From NCBI RefSeq assembly GCF_964204645.1, contig NC_134034.1:3194072-3258071 (forward strand): 64,000 nucleotides of DNA. Direction: 5' to 3'. Below, piece by piece: positions 16,547-28,212 of this stretch. Position numbers and translations under genes: made by a program. A model generated the notes under the pieces. It saw nothing but the letters and a program-made list of their open reading frames with translations. It searched no databases and was not told where the DNA came from. The first letter of the stretch is position 1; each line of letters opens with the position of its first letter. The stretch is from Tubulanus polymorphus (taxonomy: Eukaryota; Nemertea; Palaeonemertea; Tubulaniformes; Tubulanidae).

Positions 16547-18814
16547 ATGAGTTCTTCACAACGCCGCGAAGAATCGACCGTCCACCAGGGGGCGAAGCTG
16601 TTCGAGTGCGAGTTCTGTGAAAAGAGTTTCAGCTGGAAGTGGAATCTACGACAACACAGACTCCGCATACACGACCGCGTGCATCGGTTTAAATGCGATC
16701 ACTGCGGTAAAACATTCTGTGCCAAAGAAGAGTTAAAACATCACATGTCTGCCGTTCATTTGAAATTAAAGCCGCACCAGTGCGCCATCTGTGAGAAACG
16801 TTACGTAAAAATTACCACTTTGAAAACACATGTCAAGATTGTGCACGAAGGCGTTCGGGCGTTTCAATGCGAAATCTGCCTCCAGACGTTTGGACAAAAA
16901 GGTAGTTTAAAGCAACACATGAACGTTCATAAGGAGGCGAAGCCGTTCCAGTGCGACATTTGTAAACGGGGGTTCAGTCGGAAAAATGGCCTGCAGTACC
17001 ATCTAATGACAAACCACGACAGCAGCGTGCGTCCGTTTGAATGCGATCACTGCGATGAAACATTCACCAGAATACGAGACTTAAAAAATCACACGTCTTT
17101 CGTTCATCTGGAACTAAAACCGCACCAGTGCGCCACCTGTCAGAAACATTTCGTTAATAAATTGGATCTGAAAAGACACATTGACGCTGTACACAAAGGC
17201 ATCAGACCGTATGAATGCGAAATCTGTCAGCGGGCATTTAAACGAAAATCTCAATTAAATCTACACGTGACGCTCATCCACCAGGGGGCGTCGCCTTACC
17301 AGTGCGAGATTTGTCGTAAACCGTTCATTGATCAATTTAATTTGAAGAGACATGTCAAATTCGTCCATGAAGGCGTTCAACCGTACACGTGTGCAATCTG
17401 TCAGCAGACGTTTGGGCAAGAGGTAAGTCTAAACCGGCACGTGGCAACCTTCCACCAGGGGGCGAAGCCGTACCAGTGCGAGATTTGTGAAGCGCGTTTT
17501 GCTCTGCGAAGTAACCTGAAGTACCATATAGAGACCATACACGACGGTGTGGGTCCGTTTAAATGTGATCACTGCGATAAAACATTCACCAGAAAGGCAA
17601 CGCTGAAAGATCATACATCTGCGGTTCATCTGAAAAAGCCGCACCAGTGCGCCATGTGTGAGAAACATTTCATAGGAATTACCAGTTTGAAAACACATGT
17701 CAAGATTGTGCACGAAGGCGTTCGGGCGTTTCAATGCGAAATCTGCCTCCGGAAGTTTGGACGAAAAGGTCATTTAAAGCAACACATGACCATTCATAAG
17801 GAGGCGAAGCCGTTCCAGTGCGACATTTGTAAACGGGGGTTCAGTCAGAAAGGTAGCCTGCGGTACCATTTAAAGACCATGCACGGCGGTGTGGGTCTGT
17901 TTAAATGTGATCACTGTGATAAAACATTCACCAGAGAGGCAACGCTGAAAGATCATATATCTGCGGTTCATCTGAAATCAACGCCGCACAAGTGCGCCAC
18001 CTGTCAGGAAAGATTCACAACAAAATCGTCGTTGAAAGTTCATTTAGAGAGCGTGCATAAACACAGACCGCGTCGTTGTAAAATCCGTCAGCAGACGTTC
18101 AAAACAAAGAATACCGGTACTCCAAATGAGCAGGTGTTAGCAATTCATTCCACCAGGGGCGCTAGTCATTCTAGTCTTTCATCGTCATCAGCAACGTTTA
18201 ATTGTGAAATATGTGAGAAATCATGCGGAACAAAAGACAGTCTGGCGATACACGTGTCTTCCAAACATCCTAAAGAGGGCGCTGAAAGGAGATTTCGGTG
18301 TAAATTCTGTTCGAAAAGTTATTCGCACAAGGCTTCGCTGAATCAACATGTGAAAAAAACTCATCATCGGTTTGAAAAAGACTCGGTGACGGCGGAGGAG
18401 ACAGGTTTAGAAATTGAAGAGGAGACAAACGAGGTAAATACAGACTCTGAGATGTTCGACACAGATTTAGAGGTAAAATCCGATTCCGAGACTGAGGAGG
18501 AGATCGAGGATGTGAAAACTGAGGAGACAAAGACGGTAAATGCCGTTTGTCAGTCAGATAAGGTGACAAAGGGGGTAAATACAGGTTCTGGAACAGATGA
18601 GACAAACGAGGTGAACACCGATTCTAAGAAGGTCGGCACAGATTCACTTGTTGAGTCCGATTCCGACACTGAGGAGGGAACAGAATCTGAGGCAGATTTT
18701 AAGGAAGAGGAAAATGTGAATCCGATAAAAAAGATGAAATACGACAAATCATTCGCGTGGCAACACTACGCAGTGTGTTCTGGGAGAATATGGATTTTTG
18801 TAGACGATGAATAA
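16547..18814 (+). CDS. Poly-C2H2 zinc-finger protein, paralogue 1
   Basis: 755 codons from ATG (MSSSQRREE). About 19 C2H2 fingers in tandem, most with the C-x2-C-x12-H-x3-4-H pattern; one finger-like unit near residue 525 has lost its pattern. Linkers are H-x-G-V/A-x-P/A-F/Y rather than canonical TGEKP. Fingers recur in a four-finger order (xCDHC, xCAxC, xCEIC, xCDIC), indicating internal block duplication. An acidic Ser/Asp/Glu/Thr-rich repeat region follows, then a conserved C-terminal tail (KKMKYDKSFAWQHYAVCSG) shared by all three paralogues. Predicted nuclear DNA-binding protein; targets unknown. CDS lacks introns. Confidence 0.88.
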   Translation: MSSSQRREESTVHQGAKLFECEFCEKSFSWKWNLRQHRLRIHDRVHRFKCDHCGKTFCAKEELKHHMSAVHLKLKPHQCAICEKRYVKITTLKTHVKIVHEGVRAFQCEICLQTFGQKGSLKQHMNVHKEAKPFQCDICKRGFSRKNGLQYHLMTNHDSSVRPFECDHCDETFTRIRDLKNHTSFVHLELKPHQCATCQKHFVNKLDLKRHIDAVHKGIRPYECEICQRAFKRKSQLNLHVTLIHQGASPYQCEICRKPFIDQFNLKRHVKFVHEGVQPYTCAICQQTFGQEVSLNRHVATFHQGAKPYQCEICEARFALRSNLKYHIETIHDGVGPFKCDHCDKTFTRKATLKDHTSAVHLKKPHQCAMCEKHFIGITSLKTHVKIVHEGVRAFQCEICLRKFGRKGHLKQHMTIHKEAKPFQCDICKRGFSQKGSLRYHLKTMHGGVGLFKCDHCDKTFTREATLKDHISAVHLKSTPHKCATCQERFTTKSSLKVHLESVHKHRPRRCKIRQQTFKTKNTGTPNEQVLAIHSTRGASHSSLSSSSATFNCEICEKSCGTKDSLAIHVSSKHPKEGAERRFRCKFCSKSYSHKASLNQHVKKTHHRFEKDSVTAEETGLEIEEETNEVNTDSEMFDTDLEVKSDSETEEEIEDVKTEETKTVNAVCQSDKVTKGVNTGSGTDETNEVNTDSKKVGTDSLVESDSDTEEGTESEADFKEEENVNPIKKMKYDKSFAWQHYAVCSGRIWIFVDDE

Positions 18815-19460
18815 TAATGAACTTATCAAAGATTGCCACCAGGCAGCTGCAGTTCCATTGCCAATGACATATCTAATATCTGATGACATCTTGATCACTT
18901 TTTGTCTGATGCTTTGCAGAATTTATTGATGATAATTATCTTCGTTTTTGATAAAGATAACGATGTTGTTAAGGTGTCGTCTGCTGAGAAAGTGTTAATT
19001 TTCATTTTAGACAAAGAATAGTAACTCGTCAACTTGTCTAAATCGAGATTGCCACCAGGTGGCAGCAGTTTTTTTCGTTGGATTATTCTGATGTTAAGTG
19101 GAATCGTTATAGTTAAGGTTGTTATAACGAGGTTCCACGGTAATTAGGTTTGATTAGATTTGAAGTTTTTGATAGCTTCGTGATTTTTTCACTGCAAAAT
19201 CTTTCTTAACAAGTTAATATGTGACATTTTTATCAATTCATCAATATAGAATCATGTGTCCTATTTTTGAATAATGTAATATAGGCAACATATTCTCTTG
19301 TAATGTGTCTGCGTTTACATCTAGCGAATTCATGATTATATACAAAAATATATTCATTATCCTTATCAGAAAGCTTCTCTGTATTGATGTGCAGGGCGGA
19401 TTTAGGGGAGGTTCTCTAAACCCCGTGATCATTATACGTTTACAGAAACGTATTAACGAG
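18815..19460. other. 3' region of zinc-finger gene 1, with hairpin and CTCF-like site
   Basis: Non-coding, duplicated after the other two genes. A short inverted repeat TTATCTT...AAGATAA (~18,938-18,961) recurs at ~31,417 and ~36,565. CCACCAGGTGGCAG at 19,052-19,065 matches the general CTCF core CCASYAGRKGGCRS at every position. Confidence 0.5.
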
Positions 19461-19518
19461 GTTCAACTGGACTGATGATACAATTCCAGCAACTGAACGC
19501 AATGGAACAGGTATCGCA

Positions 19519-19624
19519 GGCGCGGATCCAGGATTTTTTCCATTGTGTGTGGGGGGGGGGGGCGTTTCATAAAGAATATAATGTTAAAACGACCCCTGGA
19601 ACCCCCCACCCCCTGGATCCGCAC
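19519..19624. mobile_element. Short MITE, GGATCCAGG family
   Basis: Inverted ends CGCGGATCCAGG and CCTGGATCCGC enclose G- and C-homopolymer-rich sequence. Related copies lie at 31,527-31,819 and 39,366-39,557. Confidence 0.5.
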
Positions 19625-20160
19625 TTATACCGTATATCTTGCTCGTTTCCGTTCCCGCTCCTATCTTTTTCGGTTTTGTTTTTTGATCGCCTCTTCATCT
19701 TAAGAATAAATTATTTTATCACGGGGCGGCACAAGTTTGTCATGGGAGTTTGATAACTGCGACTTCAAAAAGTTGAACATACCAGCCATCCACTGCGGTA
19801 GAACACCACTTGCAATGTCTGATATAACTTGAAAAGATAGTTTTTCTCGTATATTTGCTGCGCAGGTCTCTGGTAGATGACTTTTCAAGCATGGAAAATT
19901 CTTATTCCTTTTCGTTCCTGATTTTATCAATTCCCTGCATAGGAGTTGATAAACCAGCAACGGAGCGGAAAAAGATATTTCAAAACGTAAAACGGTCTTT
20001 ACAATGCAAATCATTCGGCTTATACCATCTAGAATAAATATCCTAAAAGACGGGACGTCGATATCGGAACGTGAGACTATTCTAAACATGGGCTGCGTTT
20101 ACCGGTTTGTATGTAGAGTGCTCTGGGAAAGAAAACCAGCCCCCATTTGCTGGGCTTGGT

Positions 20161-20343
20161 CATCCTCGCTTGCCAGGGTTTGATTGCCTGACACCGAAAG
20201 TTCACGCCAACATTAAACCATGGCCGTAAAAACCCTTTATTGGTCTATTTATTGTCCTATATTTCTGATGGACGGACAGGTTGCCAAGAAATGGGCAAAG
20301 TGATAGGCCACAGCTGGTTCAGCATCGGTGGGAAGCGAGGATG
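20161..20343. mobile_element. Possible MITE with 11-bp inverted ends
   Basis: CATCCTCGCTT at the left and AAGCGAGGATG at the right. Related fragments containing CATCCTCGCTTGCCAGGG or its complement occur near 40,210 and 53,468. No clean target duplication. The surrounding 19,625-21,047 interval shows no convincing gene. Confidence 0.35.
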
Positions 20344-21394
20344 AACTTGGTGGACATCGCCCTCATTGATTTCCTTGATTCGGCTGAAAAACCATTAAGT
20401 GACTCGTTGGTTGTTTACGGACCGCGAAAGAATACGATCGGACGGATAAAAGGTTCGAAATAGAACGTGGGCGACACCCCGCCTACCCTCTCCAAGCCGG
20501 AGCATGTTCCACCGGGCGTCGAGGTTGAGGATTAGAACTTGCATTTCAACACGAAATGTCCAACACTTAAAAAAATGAACTAGAAACCTCCTTTTTGATA
20601 AACTCGACCGTCTCTCCCCCATTCGATCGTCGGATGATAAAGTTTTTACATTCCAAACTTATACAGTCGAGCCCGCTTTTAATCGAATTCAATGCGGGGG
20701 CCAAAGCGTTCATCGAGATAGATTCAAAAATTCGTATTTTAGTCAGTAATTCTATTTATTCCATTGCCGATATCAGGACGTCAGGTATTTAAATCAATCT
20801 ACTGGGGCCAACTACTGTGCTGCGTTCTTTGAACACATCCGGTCAACTTTTTCATATTTTATCCTGTATATCTTTTAATATGTTAAATAATTTGTCATCA
20901 TTTTTCCATTTCTTTGTCTTGTTTAACTTTGTTGACGTATCACTAAAATATTTTATTTTAAAATTTATTAGTGCCAATGAAGTATTTGAATTGAATTGTT
21001 CATTGGAGTAGACGGCGCTTTGGTCGAAAATAATGAGCCGAAAATCAAAATAATCCATATGAGTTTAACTGCAGCGTCCCGTGAGAGGACCCGGGCCTGT
21101 GACGGGACATGGGTCCTCTCACGGGACAAATGTAGAATTCTTACATGAAACGTCGATTCCAATGCTAGCGGTTTCGAGTCCCTTATATATTCTTATGTAT
21201 TCCGCCTATAACGATTATGAATAAATAAATTCAACTATCGATTGTAATTATTACATTTTCCAATTTGATTTCATTTATAAATACATGAGGGCCTACCGAA
21301 AAATTCTAATTTACTGCAGGGCCAGGGGGACAATAGGGGATATGAATGCACGTTTTTCACGCAGGATTTTACAACGGAACCCGCGATTCAAGTT

Positions 21395-22643
21395 ACCGTC
21401 CCGTGAGAGGTCCCGATTCAACACAATGTCCCGTGAGAGGACCCGATTTTAAATACTGTCCCGTGAGAGGACCCGATTAAACACACTGTTCCGTGAGAGG
21501 ACCCGATTTTGAATACTGTCCCGTTAGACGACCCTATTTTAAATACTGTCCCGCGAAGGAACCCGATTTTAAATACTGTCCCGTGAGAGGACCCGATTCA
21601 ACACACTGTCCCGTGAGAGGACCTGGTTTCAAATAATGTCCCGTGAGAGGACCCGGATCAACTTACTGTTCCGTGAGAGGACCTGGTTTCAAATAATGTC
21701 ACGTGAGAGGACCCGATTAAACACACTGTTCCGTGAGAGGACCCGATTTTGAATACTGTCCCGTTAGACGACCCTATTTTAAATACTGTCCCGTGAAGGA
21801 ACCCGATTTTAAATACTGTCCCGTGAGAGGACCCGATTCAACACACTGTCCCGTGAGAGGACCTGGTTTCAAATAATGTCCCGTGAGAGGACCCGGATCA
21901 ACTTACTGTTCCGTGAGAGGACCTGGTTTCAAATAATGTCACGTGAGAGGACCCGGTTCAACACACTGTCCCGTGAGAGGACCCGATTTTAAATACTGTC
22001 CCGTTAGAGGACCCTATTTTAAATACTGTCCCGTGAGAGGACCCGGTTCAACACACTGTCCCGTGAGAGGACCCGAATCAACACACTGTCCCGTGAGAGG
22101 ACCCTATTTTAAATACTGTCCCGCGAAGGAACCCGATTTTAAATACTGTCCCGTGAGAGGACCCGGTTCAACACACTGTCCCGTGAGAGGACCCGATTCA
22201 ACACACTGTCCCGTAAGTGGACCTTATTTTAAATACTGTCCCGTGAGAGGACCCGATTCAACATACTGTCCCGTGAGAGGACCCGATTCAACACACTGTC
22301 CCGTGAGAGGACCCGAATCAACTTACTGTCCCGTGAGAGGACCTGGTTTCAAAGAATGTCACGTGAGAGGACTCGGTTCAACACACTGTCCCGTGAGAGG
22401 ACCTGGTTTCAAATAATGTCACGTGATAGGGCCCGATTCAACACTCTGTCCCGTGAGAGGACCCGATTCAACACACTGTCCCGTGAGAGGGCCCGCTTTT
22501 AAATAATGTCCCGTGAGAGGACCCGATTCAACATACTGTCCCGTGAGAGGACCCGATTCAACACACTGTCCCGTGAGAGGACCCGAATCAACTTACTGTT
22601 CCGTGAGAGGACCTGGTTTCAAAGAATGTCCCGTGAGAGGACT
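21395..22643 (+). repeat. 30-bp tandem array, left (about 41 copies)
   Basis: Unit: GTCCCGTGAGAGGACCYG plus a 12-base variable part of a few recurring types (ATTCAACACACT, ATTTTAAATACT, GTTTCAAATAAT, AATCAACTTACT). Phase is kept at exactly 30 bases through the array with essentially no indels. A 240-bp higher-order repeat (eight units) is visible: 21,481-21,720 matches 21,721-21,960. Peptide-like open frames across it are by-products of the period being a multiple of three. Confidence 0.95.
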
Positions 22644-23580
22644 AAAATTGTCCACTTTGTCAATGTTGAGTCCCATGCTCATAATGATAATGCATTTTTG
22701 CCATATATAAAAATTACAACAAGAAATTATTATTTCAACAATATGCGTACAATGATGGCTGGATGTACGTACTAAAAGCCAAATTGGCTATGTCCCCTTA
22801 AAACATAAAACAAATCGTATATATGTGAAATTATGTTCAGTTATTTATTTATCAAAATCTGTAAACCATATTACATTCGAAGACTATATTATTCATATTT
22901 GAACATAAACAACATACGTTGGAATTCGAAATCAATTTAGCATTTTAGATTACTAAATCTTTGTCGCCAAACTAAATTGTTACTTATCATTTAATTATTA
23001 ATTATTACTTTACACGGTAAAAAAGGTTATCATCAATTCTTTCATATTTCCCCTTTTACTCTTCAGCAATATTTCCCAATTCCGGATAGATGTATTATAA
23101 TTTGAACCAAAAATTATCATTTCATATTGGATGACAGAAAACGCCCTTGTCTGTTAAGACACAATACAAAAATAATATTTAACACGAAGTAGTACACAGC
23201 ATAAGACATCGACAACAAACCAGGCAGATAAAACGATCCACTAATTAACAACAATTTACAATACCATCTCGGCCCCGGCTGGAATCTTTCAACCATCATT
23301 CATAACTTCTGAAACATCATTGCAAAGAACTTCTATAGGCTATATACTACACACATCTATTAGAAGACTGGACAGCATTTCAACAATTCAAACATCCATG
23401 TCACAATCTGGTTCCTATTAAAACCATTACCAAAATTCAGCAAAGACTAGCAATCCAAAAATTCATCTCTAGCAATCCAAAAATTCATCGCAACAAGAAA
23501 ACTTATTCCATAGAATACAATCATTACGGGATAACCAATCTACAACAGCTCCATTTAAGAATCGAAAACTGCTTCACTCT
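22644..23580. other. Non-coding interior of the 6.6-kb element
   Basis: AT-rich sequence between the left array and the last PHD-gene exon; probably includes its 3' UTR. No recognisable domain or RNA. Confidence 0.4.
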
Positions 23581-25041
23581 TCAATAATCTGGCAAGAAGT
23601 ATTTGGACATTAGTCGTTGTACATCTTTTAGTTTTTTGGCCTCTGTTCTTCTTCCAAGAATATCAGCCTCGTTGTATGTGATATTTCGGTAGGTTGACAC
23701 CAATAAACAAATGGCCTCTTTAAGCAAAACGTCATTAACATACGTTACTGCTGACCTGAAAAATATTTTAATACAATGAATATAACATGGATGAAATTCT
23801 TTTAAGAAATTAGCAATAGAAGATGAGAATGAACTTACGTCTTTCCTTCTTTAAAAACTGAATTCAGCATTTTAGAATGATGTTGTCGGAGGGTCATGTA
23901 GCGAGTTGAATATGGTTTCCTGTAATTGAAATGAATTGATTATCATTTCGAAATATAGTAAAAAAACTTCACGTCTGATTCATGTATATACTTACGATTT
24001 GTCCGCAAAGGTAGGGCTGACGTATGATTTCATTACACTATAGAGATATGCATGGCCCTTTAAAATATTGAATATTACGATGATCGAAAGAAAGCTCATT
24101 TATTTGTACGCATTTCATATTTTCTGTTATCAATGCTTACCCCATCAGTTAAAAGCCCATAGCCATATCCTTTCAGTTCTTTTTCGGCTCTTTCATGGTC
24201 TTTGTTAATCAAGTCCAAATGTCTCCTGAATTCCGGCCTTCTGAAACCAAAGATTGTATATTATCAACAAAAGTTTGAAAAATTCAACAAACTGGCGAGA
24301 TTTCTACTAAGGTACAATATTTACCTCTTGTCTTTTATCTCGGCATTAATTATACGAGAAACGTGATATTCAACCGCGCCAAGCTGCGAAAAGAAAAACA
24401 TTTGATTCATTGCTTTCTAGTGGAAAATGGCAAGAGTTTCGTATGCATTATGTATCGGATTCCATACCTGACTCTTAATGAATCGTTTAGGTACCTATAT
24501 AAAAAGAATGCAATCACATTGTATAAAAGGATAGCATAGCAAGGATATAGGCATAGCTTATTTGATCAAAATATTTTTTTAGTTCATCGCTTACCTGAAA
24601 ACACGTTTCGCATCTATAGTCAATTTTCTCCACAGTATCTTCGTTCAGACCAATACATTTCGGATGGAACCACCCACTACATTCATCGCATTGCAAATAC
24701 TTCCCAAAATGCAAATGCAGAAAATTTTGAAAGTGAAGGTAAGTGAAAGTGAAAGTGAAGGTAAAAGATTTTTTCGACAATGACGACTGAATCTTAAAAC
24801 AACAGCCTGATCTTATATGATATAATTAAGCTTTACCTTCCATCATCTGGTTTCTTGCAAACGCAGTAGATTCCTTTATCGACAACCCGTCTTCTTTTTT
24901 TCTGCGGTTCTCAGAGGTAACTGTCACTTTGACGCTATGAAATTCAATTAATTAACCCTTAGCTGACATGAACAAGGCTTCTGATGGCTGTATTATTTTT
25001 GCCAAATAGTCAGAAGGGGTGGCATATACTATCAACTTACC
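23581..25041 (-). CDS. Spliced PHD-finger gene carried inside the 6.6-kb element
   Basis: Exons with GT-AG borders on the minus strand: 24,837-24,901, 24,595-24,699, 24,468-24,494, 24,325-24,383, 24,141-24,240, 23,996-24,057, 23,839-23,919, 23,581-23,755 (stop). All phases join except 24,837/24,699, which is one base off. A preceding exon ending at 25,041 is plausible in phase. The first two encode a C4HC3 PHD finger: YCVCKKPDDG, then CDECSGWFHPKCIG, then CETC, preceded by a basic KKRRR. About 165 residues of charged helical sequence follow, unknown to me. PHD fingers usually read histone tails. The N-terminus is not defined. Possibly an element gene or a captured host gene. Confidence 0.6.
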
Positions 25042-25568
25042 GTCTTCCGTGGGTTAGGCCGCAAGGTTACCCTCTGACACTCTCGACTGACACGCGTCGT
25101 CTTGGGATATAGCTCCTTTTTACTAGGGCAACGTAGTGAATATCTTGAATATGCCCTAGTAAGATGGGTTCAGCATTTTTACATTCGACAGGATCTATCA
25201 TATTGATGTTTGACTGCTCTGAACTGGTATATAGTACCATTGGTCTCCCTTAACAGTCAGCTGTGGCACGGACAACTAAAGCATCGGCCCAGGTGGTTCT
25301 TTGTCTCATTTTATTAAGATATAATGGCCATGTCAGATGAGACTCCAGAAAGTCGGCCTTATCAGCCCCATCCAGCGAAGCAAACCATAATATGTGTATA
25401 TAATATTTATTGTAGTCTGTCTTGATATATCAATGGGTTTTTAATTTACTTACAGCGCAATATCTATTTTCAGAAAGGTATGAAACAGCCATTAATCGTA
25501 GCTCATGTGCTGTTATGTCAACGTTTTCTCGCCTCAATAAACCATTTTACAGTTGCTAGCCGCCATGC

Positions 25569-25849
25569 AACAACTTTTGGCTCACGTTTGAAATATCATC
25601 GCCCACGTCGTCGTCTTGGTCCTGTCGTTCGCCGGATACCTATAAATCAAAATAGAGAAATATTCCACCAGTATTCACTATTTGTCATAAAGATATTTAT
25701 TCAACAACTTTTGACTCACGTTTGAAATATCATCGCCCACGTCATCGTCTTGGTCCTGTCGTTCGCCGGACACCTACAAATCAAAATAGAGAAATATTCC
25801 ACCAATATTCACTATTTGTCATAAAGATACTCATTCAACAACTTTTGGC
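25569..25849. repeat. Two-copy ~128-bp tandem duplication next to the right array
   Basis: CAACAACTTTTGGCTCACGTTTGAAATATC... is repeated from ~25,569 and ~25,697. A third truncated start (~25,838) runs directly into the first 30-bp unit through the shared CTCACG, showing where the array grafted on. Confidence 0.7.
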
Positions 25850-27200
25850 TCACGGGACAGTGTGTTGAATCGGGTCCTCTCACGGGACAGTGTGTTGAAT
25901 CGGGTCCTCTCACGGGACATTATTTGAAACCGGGTCCTCTCATGGGACAGCAAGTTGATTCGGGTCCTCTCACGGGACAGTATTAGAAATCGGGTCCTCT
26001 CACGGGACAGTGTGTTGAATCGGGCCCTCTCACGGGACATTATTTGAAACCGGGCCCTCTCACGGGACAGCAAGTTGATTCGGGTCTTCTCACGGGACAG
26101 TATTTAAAATCGGGTCCTCTCACGGGACAGTGTGTTGATACGGGCCCTCTCGCGGGACATTATTTGAAACCGGGTCCTCTCACGGGACAGTGTGTTGAAT
26201 CGGGCCCTCTCGCGGGACAGTATTTAAAATCGGGTTCCTTCGCGGGACAGTATTTAAAATAGGGTCCTCTCACGGGAGAGTGTGTTGAACCGGGTCCTCT
26301 AACGGGACAGTATTTAAAATCGGGTCCTCTCACGGGACAGTGTGTTGAATCGGGTCCTCTCACGGGACATTATTTAAAATCGGGCCCTCTCACGGGACAG
26401 TGTGTTGAACCGGGTCCTCTCACGGGACAGCAAGTTGATTCGGGTCATCTCACGGGACAGTATTTAAAACCGGACCCTCTCACGGGACAGTGTGTTGAAT
26501 CGGGTCCTCTCACGGGACATTATTTAAAATCGGGCCCTCTCACGGGACAGTGTGTTGAATCGGGCCCTCTCACGGGACATTATTTGAAACCGGGGCCTCT
26601 CACGGGACAGTATTCAAAATCGGGTCCTCTCACGGGACAGTATTCAAAATCGGGCCCTCTCACGGAACAGTGTGTTGAACCGGGTCCTCTCACGGGACAG
26701 TGTGTTGAATCGGGCCCTCTCACGGGACATTATTTGAAACTGGGCCCTCTCACGGGACAGTATTCAAAATCGGGTCCTCTCACGGGACAGTATTTAAGAT
26801 CGGGCCCTCTCACGGGACAGTGAGTTGAATCGGGCCCTCTCACGGGACATTATTTGAAACCGGGCCCTATCACGGGACAGTATTCAAAATCGGATCCTCT
26901 CACGGGACAGTATTTAAAATCGGGCCCTCTCACGGAACAGTGTGTTGAACCGGGTCCTCTCACGGGACAGTATTTAAAATCGGGTCCTCTCACGGGACAG
27001 TGTGTTGAATCGGGCCCTCTCACGGGACATTATTTGAAATCGGGTCCTCTCACGGGACAGTGTGTTGAATCAGGTCCTCTCACGGGACAGTGTGTTGAAT
27101 CGGGTCCTCTCACGGGACAGTATTTAAAATCGGGTCCTCTCACGGGACAGTAAGTTGAATCGGGTCTTCTCACGGGACAGTGTGTTGAATCGGGTCCCTC
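25850..27200 (-). repeat. 30-bp tandem array, right (about 45 copies, inverted)
   Basis: Reverse complement of the left array unit (CGGGTCCTCTCACGGGACAG plus variable part), again held in exact 30-bp phase. Together the arrays form very long imperfect subterminal inverted repeats. Confidence 0.95.
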
Positions 27201-27680
27201 ACTTTGAATTCTCTCTCGAGAGTGATCTAGGGCCATTAAGTTGCCCCCTCCACTTTTACTTTTGTTTGCAGTGTAACGCTTAACAAACGGTTACTAACAC
27301 CATTGGCACCAAAATTGTCAAGATACATTCACTTTATTTTCGATAGTATGAGTCAGTCTATACACTAAAAATTGAAATTTCGATAGCTGTGGTTCTGTCT
27401 TCTCTTGATCCGATCTTCATTATTACATTTAATGTTTCGATTTGATGATATCATTGATCTGAAATAATAAAATTACGAACAAATTTCGATTATTAACATG
27501 TTCTTAACATTATTTTGAGTGTATATAGTAACCAATCGAGTGCAGTTTCTTTCGACATTTCGTCTACGAAATGCAAAGTTTTCATTTTCCATCGGGACCT
27601 GTGACGGGACATCCTTGTCCCGTCACAGGCCCCAGGTCCTCTCACGGGACATGCTGCATAGCTGCAGTTTAACCTGTTTC
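27201..27680. other. Right terminal segment of the 6.6-kb element with perfect hairpin
   Basis: Non-coding. CCTGTGACGGGACA at ~27,597-27,610 and TGTCCCGTCACAGG at ~27,615-27,628 form a 14-bp perfect stem with a four-base loop, followed by the inverted terminal sequence AGGTCCTCTCACGGGACA and CTGCAGTTTAAC. Confidence 0.7.
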
Positions 27681-28212
27681 AAATAATCGTTCGCGTTGTA
27701 TAACATGCAGCAAGGAGAAAGGCCTATCACAAACCGCCTCTTAAAATTCTCCCAACATACCAGAATGCTGGTAATACCAGCGATCAATCGCATCTCGTGA
27801 TATTTCAACAAAAGAACAATCAAACACCAAAAAAGGCAAGATTAAAGGTACCAACTTCATCTTTTAGTTTACACTTACCTCCTTTTTACACACTCGGTAA
27901 GTTTTGATGGTCCAAAAGCGCGGTCACTGTTTGGAGAACTTAGTTGATTAGAGAAAATACGGACCACCTAGTCTTGTAACTAAATAGCCGTTGTTCTGCA
28001 AACAGTAGAGGGCGAAAGTGCTCATATAAGCTTAATTTTCCTCCCTCATTCTGAAGGACGAGGCTTTGAGCGTCTATTTCACCCCTTACTATATCGTCAA
28101 CTTACCTCAAACTGACTGTTCTGTAATCAGATAGAAGTAAACTATGGTTTGTGCATAAATTTGTAATCATAAGTAGCTTTCGACGATCGTAGTAGCTCAA
28201 AACATTTGACTA

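Larger units (their letters stand above)
21056..27680. mobile_element. 6.6-kb DNA transposon-like element with inverted 30-bp arrays and 8-bp TSD
   Basis: Flanked by AAATAATC at 21,048-21,055 and 27,681-27,688. The paralogous flank at ~32,920-33,000 contains the same neighbouring sequences with a single AAATAATC (32,959-32,966), giving an empty site. Ends share (G)TTTAACTGCAGC/GTTAAACTGCAGC and GTCCCGTGAGAGGACC...GGCCTGTGACGGGACA in inverted orientation. Subterminal arrays of a 30-bp repeat lie at 21,395-22,643 and, inverted, 25,850-27,200. An 8-bp duplication fits hAT- or P-type chemistry. No transposase recognised; a PHD-finger gene is inside. Confidence 0.82.

Noticed and set aside
21395-22643. 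CRISPR-like repeat/spacer pattern in the 30-bp arrays
   Set aside because: The 12-base variable parts recur many times, the genome is animal, and no cas genes are present; this is a satellite.
21943-22710. Open frames of repetitive peptides (CPVRGPDST, SRERTRF) over both arrays
   Set aside because: They arise because the period is divisible by three and lacks stops; no start context, and all frames behave alike.
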